From Clostridiales bacterium (lineage in GTDB: Bacteria > Bacillota > Clostridia > Caldicoprobacterales > DTU083), in contig JAAZEK010000095.1 of assembly GCA_012512335.1 (NCBI GenBank), positions 1-13,860 on the forward strand: a stretch of DNA of 13,860 nucleotides, in the 5' to 3' direction. Shown here in pieces: positions 1-5,283 of the stretch. The notes below the pieces were generated by a model. It was not told where the DNA came from. It did no database searches and saw only the letters and a list, made by a program, of their open reading frames with translations. Numbering within the stretch: the stretch's first letter is position 1; each line of letters starts with the position of its first letter. Position numbers and translations under genes: made by a program.

Positions 1-178
1 ATTATCTCATACTCTGCAATATTTAAAATTATTCTTGATACAGAACTATTCTTCAGGATTCTCATTTGGGTTAGAAGAGCAAATAGATATTTATAACTTT
101 CTACTGGAAATAAGGCTAAATCCCACAGATGAGGATGCCATTGCTAAGCTTTATAAGTATATTAATTCTGTAAAATAG
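1..178 (+). CDS. 3' end of an unrecognised protein (partial)
   Basis: Reading from base 2, the frame stays open for 58 codons to a TAG at 176-178; the start lies outside the window. The visible tail is mixed hydrophobic and charged and ends in ...LYKYINSVK, with a likely helical last 25 residues (NPTDEDAIAKLYKYI). There is no transmembrane segment, signal or family motif, and no function can be assigned. Amino-acid usage looks like a real protein rather than chance, but 58 codons are not conclusive. It is followed by about 80 bases without a gene and then an acetyltransferase gene stub, so it may itself be part of a rearranged region. Confidence 0.45.
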   Translation, partial: LSHTLQYLKLFLIQNYSSGFSFGLEEQIDIYNFLLEIRLNPTDEDAIAKLYKYINSVK

Positions 179-259
179 TGTTATGATGGAATTTTTATAA
201 ATCGTGTCCGACCAGTAGACTTATGCGATGCAGGAAATATGAACCTAGGAGGTAATGAA

Positions 260-376
260 ATGGCGATCATAAACATTGAGCAACCAAGTCACATCATAGT
301 AAACGACGATATTCGGTTGCGCAAATTTGATAATAATTTTTCCTTTGCTTTAGAATGGTATCAGGATAGAATGTAG
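260..376 (+). pseudogene. N-terminal stub of a GNAT acetyltransferase gene
   Basis: A 38-codon frame starts at ATG 260 behind a perfect AGGAGG (247-252, 7-base spacing) and stops at TAG 374. The encoded peptide contains IRLRKFDNNFSFALEWYQD, which resembles the first strand and helix of GNAT N-acetyltransferases (an 'IRLR.F...D...AL.WYQD' start). The rest of the fold, including the acetyl-CoA binding loop, is absent. After the stop the sequence moves directly into the upstream region of another, complete GNAT gene at 458. I read this as the remnant of a deleted gene that kept its ribosome binding site, though a short translated peptide cannot be excluded. The family match is from recognition, not a search. 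Confidence 0.55.
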
Positions 377-457
377 TTATAGATATCTGTTAAATCTTAC
401 GTTATGAGCATGGTCAGTATTTATATAGACGCAGTCTTTATATTTTAGGAGGTAGAA

Positions 458-1030
458 ATGCTTATCCATAAAGGTACTCAAGAGATTTGCACAAAAAGAT
501 TAAAGCTAAGAAAGTTTGCTCTTTCTGACGCAATATATATGTTTAAAAACTATGCTACTGATGAAAGGGTTACTAAGTTTCTTACTTGGAAACCGTACAA
601 AAATATTGAAGATATTGAAATGTTTTTATCAGAACGCATTAGCGAATATACATGTCAGAATGTATATCATTGGGCAATAGAGATAAATAATGAAATCATA
701 GGAAGCATATCAACAACACATATGGACGAAAAAAATTGCAACTGTGAAATAGGCTATTGTATTGGATATGACTATTGGAATAAAGGAATAACTACTGAAG
801 CCCTATCTGCAGTTATGAATTTTCTTTTTAACGAGGTAGGTATGCATAGAATTACAGCAAAGCATGATATAGAAAACCCAGCTTCAGGGATAGTATTGCA
901 AAAATGTGGCATGCAATATGAAGGAAAATTACGGGATTATTATTTGCGTCATGATGGAACATATTCGGATTCGCTTGTTTATGGTATATTAGAAAACGAT
1001 AAGATGATTTTGGAGATGAAGATACTATGA
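458..1030 (+). CDS. GNAT-family N-acetyltransferase (RimJ/RimL-like)
   Basis: The 190-residue cytoplasmic protein is of normal length for the RimJ/RimL-type branch of GNAT enzymes, which transfer acetyl from acetyl-CoA to an amine on a protein N-terminus, antibiotic or small molecule. It opens with TKRLKLRKFALSDA (12-25), the usual first strand and helix. It has the central strand WAIEINNEIIGSIS (72-85) and the acetyl-CoA pyrophosphate loop region GYDYWNKGITTEA (103-115). The last part, ENPASGIVLQKCGMQYEGKLRDYY (139-162), is the typical RimJ-like 'N..S..vlek.GF..EG.lR' block. The start ATG 458 has AGGAGG at 447-452. It overlaps the DinB-like gene by four bases, so the two are probably cotranscribed. 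The substrate cannot be told from sequence. Confidence 0.9.
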   Translation: MLIHKGTQEICTKRLKLRKFALSDAIYMFKNYATDERVTKFLTWKPYKNIEDIEMFLSERISEYTCQNVYHWAIEINNEIIGSISTTHMDEKNCNCEIGYCIGYDYWNKGITTEALSAVMNFLFNEVGMHRITAKHDIENPASGIVLQKCGMQYEGKLRDYYLRHDGTYSDSLVYGILENDKMILEMKIL

Positions 1031-1494
1031 CTAATTCTTTAGAAGGTCAATTTCTGGACTGGAAATATGGTAGAGGTATAATAAAAGATTTCATAAAGTA
1101 CTTAAGTGATGATGATCTTGATAAAGTGTTTCCAAGGAAAAACTTAAATAGTATAAGAAAGCAATGTGAAGAGCTTGTACAGATACAATCTTGCTATGTT
1201 AAAGCACTAAATACAAAAAGAATTCAGTTTTCATATAGTCCGCTTAATGATACTTCCAAAGTTGCTTTATTAAAGGATATGGATTCTTTAGACTCTGAAT
1301 TGGAGGCATATCTGAATGAATCCGATGGTTCTGGGTATATAGATTGGTTTGGAGAAAAGTGGAGCATTTATCGGCATTTTTCTGCAATGATTGGACATGA
1401 GCAAATGCACATTGGGCAAATTGTTGCTTTCTGCTATGCAATTGGTTTAAGGATTCCAGACGTGATAAAAAATGCAATGGCATTATCAGACTGA
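1027..1494 (+). CDS. DinB/YfiT-like putative metal-dependent protein
   Basis: A 155-residue soluble, mostly helical protein whose ATG overlaps the stop of the preceding acetyltransferase gene (ATGA). The segment YRHFSAMIGHEQMHIGQI (115-132) matches the third-helix signature of the DinB/YfiT four-helix family, where an HxxxH pair (H124 and H128) holds a divalent metal. In that family the second helix usually supplies another His; here the matching helix (RKQCEELVQIQSCYVKAL, 44-61) has no His, so the metal site is incomplete or uses Gln, Glu or Cys. Known relatives act as thiol-dependent transferases or detoxification enzymes, but most are uncharacterised. Pairing with a GNAT enzyme suggests a small resistance or modification operon; that is inference. 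Confidence 0.75.
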   Translation: MTNSLEGQFLDWKYGRGIIKDFIKYLSDDDLDKVFPRKNLNSIRKQCEELVQIQSCYVKALNTKRIQFSYSPLNDTSKVALLKDMDSLDSELEAYLNESDGSGYIDWFGEKWSIYRHFSAMIGHEQMHIGQIVAFCYAIGLRIPDVIKNAMALSD

Positions 1495-1512
1495 TGATTC
1501 AAATCATCATTA
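1492..1512 (+). terminator. Hairpin at the 3' end of the GNAT-DinB operon, weak terminator candidate
   Basis: TGATGAT (1492-1498) and ATCATCA (1503-1509) form a perfect 7-bp stem with a TCAA loop, overlapping the stop codon at 1492-1494. It is followed only by TTATTAC, so the U-tract is poor and termination is uncertain. A further 7-bp inverted repeat (CTTTCTT/AAGAAAG) lies just downstream, around 1519-1547. Confidence 0.3.
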
Positions 1513-1565
1513 TTACGCTTTCTTTAATATTATGCATCGTAAGAAAGTGAGTAAACTTTCAAGGT

Positions 1566-1674
1566 GCTGACATACGTGTCGGCTGGCTTACGAGGTATGG
1601 AATCAGTTTCGCAGAGGTTACATTTGAAAGTTTTGTAACCGGCTGATTCCGATACGAAGAGCTTTGGGCTGCTT
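1566..1674 (+). ncRNA. Structured non-coding stretch: two strong hairpins ahead of a group II domain V-like element
   Basis: The 360 bases between 1494 and 1852 hold no gene but are rich in structure. GCTGACA (1566-1572) pairs with TGTCGGC (1577-1583) around a TACG tetraloop. A longer compound hairpin follows: GGAATCAG (1599-1606) pairs with CTGATTCC (1643-1650), and inside it GGTTACA (1616-1622) pairs with TGTAACC (1634-1640). This long stem lies where an intact group II intron has domain IV, the arm that usually carries the reverse transcriptase gene; here the arm has no ORF. Assignment to intron domains rests on the downstream domain V-like sequence. No 5' domain I could be identified, so this is at most a 3' fragment. 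Confidence 0.4.
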
Positions 1675-1748
1675 GAGCGGAATGCGGTGAAAATCGCACG
1701 TGACCTTCTTAGAGGAGTTGGTCCTGGTAACGGGTCAGCTTACCCGGC
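1675..1748 (+). ncRNA. Probable group II intron remnant, domains V and VI
   Basis: Bases 1675-1708 are exactly 34 nt, the standard length of domain V. They carry the AGC catalytic triad at 1676-1678, a GAAA tetraloop at 1689-1692 and the two-base bulge position at 1698-1699; the central part (ATGCGGTGAAAATCGCACGT) is close to known domain V sequences. The lower stem has mismatches (such as C1678 opposite C1705), so it may be decayed. The next hairpin (1712-1745) folds like domain VI: GAGTTGGTCC pairs with GGGTCAGCTT, leaving A1742 unpaired near the 3' side as the branch-point adenosine should be. The sequence CTTACCC then runs to a likely 3' end near 1748. There is no reverse transcriptase, so splicing or mobility is unlikely without a helper. 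Confidence 0.5.
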
Positions 1749-1833
1749 GCCATGTCTCAAGTGCAGAGACGTTATCCTCAATAATGCAAAAACATTGTAA
1801 CAAAATTACGAGGCAAAATAGATCAAATTTTAT

Positions 1834-1863
1834 TTGTAGTATAGTAAGATAATGGGATATAAT
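1834..1863 (+). promoter_or_regulatory. Promoter of the toxin-antitoxin pair
   Basis: TTGTAG (1834-1839), an 18-base spacer and TATAAT (1858-1863) form a plausible sigma-A promoter with a perfect -10 box. Transcription would start near 1870, which rules out an ATG at 1852 and supports the antitoxin start at 1903. Confidence 0.55.
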
Positions 1864-1902
1864 GTAGTTACAGAAACAAGTAAATATGAGGAGTGGTTAT
1901 TT

Positions 1903-2079
1903 ATGAGCTTATCCGAAAGATTAATCAAGTCTTTTAACGCTTTACCAGAGGACAAGAAGCGACAAGTAATTGACTTTGTTGAGTTTATAAAATCTAAAAA
2001 CCAAATAGAGATCGAGAATTTAATGGATACAATTATAGATGAAAATCAGGAAGCCTTAAAGGAGCTTGGGAATTCATGA
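1903..2079 (+). CDS. Antitoxin of a Doc-type toxin-antitoxin pair (DUF2281/VapB-like)
   Basis: The 58-residue protein starts at ATG 1903, behind GAGGAG (1888-1893). An earlier in-frame ATG at 1852 lies within the promoter and has no ribosome site. The N-terminal half, SERLIKSFNALPEDKKRQVI (3-22) followed by DFVEFIKSK, resembles the short antitoxins of the DUF2281 group: a helix, the 'LP.....V.DFVEFL' turn and a second helix. The acidic C-terminal helix (IENLMDTIIDENQEALKEL) is the type of segment antitoxins lay over their toxin. Its stop overlaps the toxin ATG (ATGA), as usual for such pairs, allowing coupled translation. Autoregulation of the promoter is likely from family knowledge. It is not an obvious Phd, the classical Doc partner. 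Confidence 0.7.
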   Translation: MSLSERLIKSFNALPEDKKRQVIDFVEFIKSKNQIEIENLMDTIIDENQEALKELGNS

Positions 2080-2453
2080 AGAGTGTAAGTCTAGAAGAGG
2101 TGTTGCTCTTTCATCGGAAAATTATAACATATACTGGTGGTAGCTCTGGAATAAGAGACAAAGGCCTTATAGAAAGTGCTCTTAATAGAGGTCTCGCTAC
2201 ATTTGATGGTGCTGAATTATTTAGTAGTATATACGAAAAAGTAGCAGCTATCACTTTTTCCCTAATAAACAATCATGGATTTGTCGATGGGAACAAAAGG
2301 GTTGGAATCTCAGTAATGTTACTACTATTTAAGCTTAATGATATTAATGTTAAATATACACAAAAAGAGCTTATTGAGTTAGGATTGAAAGTTGCTGATG
2401 GGTCATGGAAAGAGAGTAATATATATACGTGGATAATAGAACATAAATTATAA
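2076..2453 (+). CDS. doc: Doc/Fic-family toxin (death-on-curing)
   Basis: The 125-residue cytoplasmic protein has the usual length and layout of Doc toxins. The N-terminal segment VSLEEVLLFHRKIITYTGGSSGIRD (4-28) matches the Doc start, which continues in relatives as 'G.RD.glLesAl.rP'. The Fic motif is HGFVDGNKR at 67-75, with catalytic His67, Asp71 for the metal, Asn73 and Arg75. Lys74, in place of the Gly of AMPylating Fic enzymes, marks the Doc branch; P1 Doc phosphorylates elongation factor Tu and halts translation. The same target here is inference. The ribosome site AAAGGAG (2058-2064) lies inside the antitoxin gene and the coding regions overlap by four bases. All key residues are present, so the toxin appears intact. 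Confidence 0.88.
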   Translation: MKSVSLEEVLLFHRKIITYTGGSSGIRDKGLIESALNRGLATFDGAELFSSIYEKVAAITFSLINNHGFVDGNKRVGISVMLLLFKLNDINVKYTQKELIELGLKVADGSWKESNIYTWIIEHKL

Positions 2454-2615
2454 CTTCATAATGTAATGACGAATAGAGTGGGTATAAAAATGAAGTTTAG
2501 TGATTTGAGTTTTGTTTATAAATGATTAAGTATGTTTTGTGCAAGTACAGACTTAATTTAAATTAGTGACAGCAAAATGAGTAAACAGCATCACTATAAG
2601 AAATGAGGACGTTGT

Positions 2616-3383
2616 ATGAAGTTTATTGCGACGATTATGATAATAATAGGGCTTACTATAGCAATCTATCCAGCAGCTGACAGTTTGTATACACGTTATC
2701 TGGAATCTCAGCTACTTGATGAGTGGGAGGAACCATTCTTTTTTGAAGAGCTATCGGAAGAATCTGCAAATGATTTCGAGCAGCTGCAACTTGTATTTGA
2801 AGAGGGACAGACAGATGCTGATCTGTTGGATGTAGATTTGCCTGAAGTAAATGTAGATTTTGAGATTTCTGAAGACAATACTCAGGAAGCACAACCCTTG
2901 GATACAGAAGATGCTGACCCTACAAATGCACCTTCCCCAAAACCCTCACCAGCTTCAAGTCGATCTCCTGAGAAGGGCAAGAAGTCAAAGCTACAAGCAA
3001 TTGGGAGGATTAAAATATCAAAAATTGATGTTAGTATTCCTATCCTTGAAGGAACAAGCAAATCCAACCTAAAGGTAGGTGCAGGCCATGTCTCTGGAAC
3101 CTCTAAAATAGGGACTGTTGGTAATGCAGCGTTGGCTGCTCATAGAAGTCATACCTATGGTAGGATGTTCAACCGTTTGGAAGAGCTTGAAGTGGGAGAT
3201 AAGATTGAAGTATCAACCAATGATGGAACTTTCGAGTATACAATATATAAGATACATGTGGTAGAACCTGATGATATTTCAGTATTATATCGTAGTAAAG
3301 AGGATAAGGTTTTAACCTTAATAACCTGTACTCCTCTTTATACAGCAACCCATAGGTTGATAGTTCATGCAGTAACACCGTAA
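2616..3383 (+). CDS. Sortase, probably class D, with a long acidic/Pro-rich stalk
   Basis: The 255-residue membrane-anchored transpeptidase has an uncleaved N-terminal hydrophobic segment (about 3-20). An unusually long linker follows: strongly acidic (about 35-102), then Pro/Ser/Lys-rich (103-125). The sortase beta-barrel spans about 127-255. The catalytic triad is visible: His176 in AAHRSHTYG, Cys238 in TLITCTP and Arg247 in HRLIV. Sortases cleave LPXTG-type signals between Thr and Gly and join the protein to peptidoglycan. An LPKTG protein is encoded 394 bases downstream and is the natural substrate. The ribosome site is TGAGGA just before ATG 2616. A strong terminator separates it from the riboswitch, so this sortase is probably not itself under c-di-GMP control. 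Confidence 0.92.
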   Translation: MKFIATIMIIIGLTIAIYPAADSLYTRYLESQLLDEWEEPFFFEELSEESANDFEQLQLVFEEGQTDADLLDVDLPEVNVDFEISEDNTQEAQPLDTEDADPTNAPSPKPSPASSRSPEKGKKSKLQAIGRIKISKIDVSIPILEGTSKSNLKVGAGHVSGTSKIGTVGNAALAAHRSHTYGRMFNRLEELEVGDKIEVSTNDGTFEYTIYKIHVVEPDDISVLYRSKEDKVLTLITCTPLYTATHRLIVHAVTP

Positions 3384-3424
3384 TTAGAAAATCATACCAA
3401 TTATACTAGTGGTAGAATTGATAT

Positions 3425-3462
3425 AAATACCAAGAGCTTAAGAGTATTCTTGGTATTTTTTA
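3425..3462 (+). terminator. Rho-independent terminator after the sortase gene
   Basis: AAATACCAAGA (3425-3435) pairs perfectly with TCTTGGTATTT (3448-3458), and the T-run 3456-3461 follows. It ends sortase transcription before the riboswitch region. Confidence 0.85.
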
Positions 3463-3534
3463 TCTAAAAAATTGTACAAACTTTTTTAAAATACAATGTT
3501 TCAATGCATTTCTCTTGTTTATCTATATGCAAGT

Positions 3535-3568
3535 GATAAACGTTATCGAATAAAAATGATTATCATTT
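3535..3568. promoter_or_regulatory. Palindromes upstream of riboswitch 1, possible operator (Fur-like)
   Basis: AAATGAT-T-ATCATTT (3554-3568) is a perfect 7-1-7 inverted repeat, and its core AATGATTATCATT resembles the middle of ferric-uptake-regulator boxes. A second near-palindrome, GATAAACGTTATC, sits at 3535-3547. Both lie where the promoter of the riboswitch transcript should be; I could not pick a convincing -35/-10 pair there. A regulator binding site is inference. Confidence 0.3.
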
Positions 3569-3586
3569 AGTTAAAGTTAATAATTG

Positions 3587-3670
3587 TTTGTAGGCAAACT
3601 ATATGAAAGTATAGGACGCAAAGCTATGAGTCTAATGTGTAGAACTATACAATGACAGTCAGGCTGCAGG
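3587..3670 (+). promoter_or_regulatory. c-di-GMP-I (GEMM) riboswitch 1
   Basis: The conserved class I c-di-GMP aptamer blocks occur in order. GGCAAACT is at 3593-3600, then a CTATAT/GTATAG stem capped by a GAAA tetraloop (3605-3608). GGACGCAAAGC is at 3614-3624 and GAGTCTAA at 3628-3635. A variable stem follows (GTGTAG/CTATAC, 3637-3650), then the conserved 3' block ATGACAGTCAGGCTGC (3652-3667). Bases 3587-3593 can also pair with 3664-3670 to close the aptamer. That closing strand is the 5' arm of the terminator at 3664-3689, so the two folds exclude each other and ligand binding should favour read-through (inferred ON switch). It controls the LPKTG protein gene. Confidence 0.93.
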
Positions 3671-3696
3671 ATATGATTTAATCTTGCAGTTTTTTT
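3664..3696 (+). terminator. Terminator forming the expression platform of riboswitch 1
   Basis: CTGCAGGAT (3664-3672) pairs with ATCTTGCAG (3681-3689), including one G-U, and seven Ts follow at 3690-3696. Its 5' arm is shared with the aptamer 3' end, giving conditional termination about 80 bases before the gene. Confidence 0.88.
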
Positions 3697-3777
3697 ATTA
3701 CACAGGTCTTAATGAATGCATGTCGCTTATGCGATTTTAAATAAATCTACTAAATAAAGTAAGGAGTGAAACAAGAT

Positions 3778-4977
3778 ATGTTAAAAGATAGATTAATGAA
3801 AGGGATAGTTCTAATACTAGTTTTTGTTCTTCCTTTGTTGTATGTTACGAGCTATGTACCAACAGCGCATGCAGCATCTGTGACACCGGTTTATTATACC
3901 GGTAATGATAAAGACTTGCCCAGTCCTCCTAATGGATTGGAAAGTGTAAAGTTTGATCCGCCTAAGTCTGGAGAAAAATCCAATGGATCTAGATCAGTTG
4001 AGGCAACATTTTCAGGAAATAATAAGAGTGTTAGCTTTACCTCAAACTCTCCAGTGCTTTATGTATTCGTAAAGGCTGGAAATGGTGGATATCTGTATAA
4101 ATATAGTAAAGTTGGCGTTTATGGAGATACCAATCTCTATTCACCGAAGAATCAAGGGAATCAGGGAAATCAAGCGGATATCAGCCATGTGACCTTCTAT
4201 TTCAAAGCTGGTTCAGAGCCGACGCCAAAGCCAACATCAACACCGAAACCGACGTTGACACCGAAGCCAACGAAGACTCCAAAGCCGACATGGACACCAA
4301 AGCCAACGTCAACTCCAAAGCCGACATGGACGCCGAAGCCAACGTCAACTCCAAAGCCGACATGGACGCCTAAACCAACTTCGACACCGAAGCCGAGCCC
4401 AACACCGTCGCCAAGTCCAACACCTGAGCCGACACCGAGCCCGAGCCCAACACCGTCGCCGAGTCCAACACCGGAACCAACACCAACTCCAAGTCCAACA
4501 CCGGAACCAACACCGACACCAGAACCAACACCGAGTCCAAGTCCGACACCGAGTCCAACGCCGGAGCCAACCCCGACACCGACACCAAGTCCGACTCCGT
4601 CGCCAACACCGACACCTGAGCCGACACCAACACCGGAACCGACTCCAAGTCCAACACCGGAACCAACACCGAGTCCAAGTCCGAGTCCAAGTCCGACACC
4701 GAGTCCGACACCAGAACCAACACCAGAGCCGACTCCGACCCCAACCCCAACTCCGGAACCGACACCAACACCAGAACCGTCGCTGGAGGCAACTTCGACA
4801 CCGACACCAGAACCAACTGATGAAGTGATAGAAGAGATTCTGGATGATGAAATTCCAGGTGGTTCAGCGGAATTGCCTAAAACTGGTGAGCTGCCTCCAA
4901 TGCTCTACTATGGTACTGGTACTGCATTAGTAGCAATTGGAGCATACTTTAGAAGAAAATTAAAGAAAAAGATTTAG
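3778..4977 (+). CDS. Secreted LPKTG wall-anchored protein with long Pro/Thr repeat stalk
   Basis: A 399-residue surface protein. The start is ATG 3778 with AAGGAG at 3761-3766; an in-frame GTG at 3766 overlaps that site and is unlikely. Residues 1-32 are a signal peptide ending AHA. Residues 33-145 form a small globular domain with YVFVKAGNGGYLYKYS and ISHVTFYF, a pattern I have seen in secreted Gram-positive proteins but cannot name. Residues 147-347 are almost entirely TPKPT, TPEPT and SPSPTP repeats, a rigid wall-spanning stalk and a typical O-glycosylation substrate. An acidic stretch leads to LPKTG (366-370), a hydrophobic segment and the basic tail RRKLKKKI. Sortase would attach it to peptidoglycan. 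Expression is controlled by the upstream c-di-GMP riboswitch. A role as adhesin is inferred. Confidence 0.93.
   Translation: MLKDRLMKGIVLILVFVLPLLYVTSYVPTAHAASVTPVYYTGNDKDLPSPPNGLESVKFDPPKSGEKSNGSRSVEATFSGNNKSVSFTSNSPVLYVFVKAGNGGYLYKYSKVGVYGDTNLYSPKNQGNQGNQADISHVTFYFKAGSEPTPKPTSTPKPTLTPKPTKTPKPTWTPKPTSTPKPTWTPKPTSTPKPTWTPKPTSTPKPSPTPSPSPTPEPTPSPSPTPSPSPTPEPTPTPSPTPEPTPTPEPTPSPSPTPSPTPEPTPTPTPSPTPSPTPTPEPTPTPEPTPSPTPEPTPSPSPSPSPTPSPTPEPTPEPTPTPTPTPEPTPTPEPSLEATSTPTPEPTDEVIEEILDDEIPGGSAELPKTGELPPMLYYGTGTALVAIGAYFRRKLKKKI
4276..4383 (+). repeat. Three tandem 36-bp repeats inside the Pro/Thr stalk
   Basis: Three consecutive in-frame units (4276-4311, 4312-4347, 4348-4383) encode TPKPTWTPKPTS. 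The first two differ by very few bases and the third is slightly diverged. The rest of the stalk up to about 4818 is built of shorter, more degenerate 6- to 12-bp units on the same ACxCC(G/A) theme. Such repeats can expand or contract, changing stalk length without breaking the frame. Confidence 0.85.
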
Positions 4978-5015
4978 TAAGTGGTTGAATAAAAAAATCA
5001 AGTAAGTAATTAAAT

Positions 5016-5051
5016 AAAAGATCTGTCTCATGACCGAGGCAGATCTTTTTT
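5016..5051 (+). terminator. Strong rho-independent terminator after the LPKTG gene
   Basis: AAAAGATCTGTCTC (5016-5029) pairs with GAGGCAGATCTTTT (5036-5049), a 14-bp stem with one G-U, followed by T residues to 5051. Confidence 0.93.
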
Positions 5052-5053
5052 GC

Positions 5054-5096
5054 TTACCAAATTCTCTATTATCTATCATGTTACTTGGTAATAGAG
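5054..5096 (+). repeat. Two interlocking inverted repeats
   Basis: TTACCAA (5054-5060) is complementary to TTGGTAA (5085-5091), and CTCTATTA (5064-5071) to TAATAGAG (5089-5096). The right arms share TAA, so the two stems compete for bases 5089-5091. The pair sits directly after a terminator and about 190 bases before the next gene. It could be a leader structure or an operator; nothing more can be said. Confidence 0.35.
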
Positions 5097-5283
5097 TTCA
5101 CCAACATCATAGTTGTTAGAAGTTTTAGAAAATTAATAGCCAAACAAGAAGGAATGACAAAAACTATGAAGAATACATTGGTGTACAAATAATAACGAAT
5201 TTAGAGAATAAAACAAGAGTTCAATATTGTATTTAGAGAACACAACAATGATTCAAGTCACTAATAAAAGAAGAGGTGTCGAA

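Noticed and set aside
1675..1770. Cobalamin riboswitch, suggested by the GCGGTGAAAATCGC stretch
   Set aside because: The other conserved B12 elements (CCCCGC.ACTG and the GCCAGGAGACC box) are absent, and the 34-nt layout fits group II domain V better.
2454..2615. Promoter for the sortase gene
   Set aside because: Several TTGxxx and AT-rich hexamers occur but none pairs at 16-18 bases with a convincing -10 box, so no promoter is called.
3766..3777. GTG start for the LPKTG protein
   Set aside because: It overlaps the AAGGAG ribosome site; ATG 3778 has correct spacing.
4276..4383. CRISPR-like 36-bp spaced repeats
   Set aside because: The units are directly tandem without spacers, are in frame and encode a Pro/Thr stalk.
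4370..4816. Long minus-strand open frame over the Pro/Thr repeats
   Set aside because: It is a Val/Leu/Ser/Asp-only shadow of the repeat codons, with no plausible protein composition and no ribosome site.
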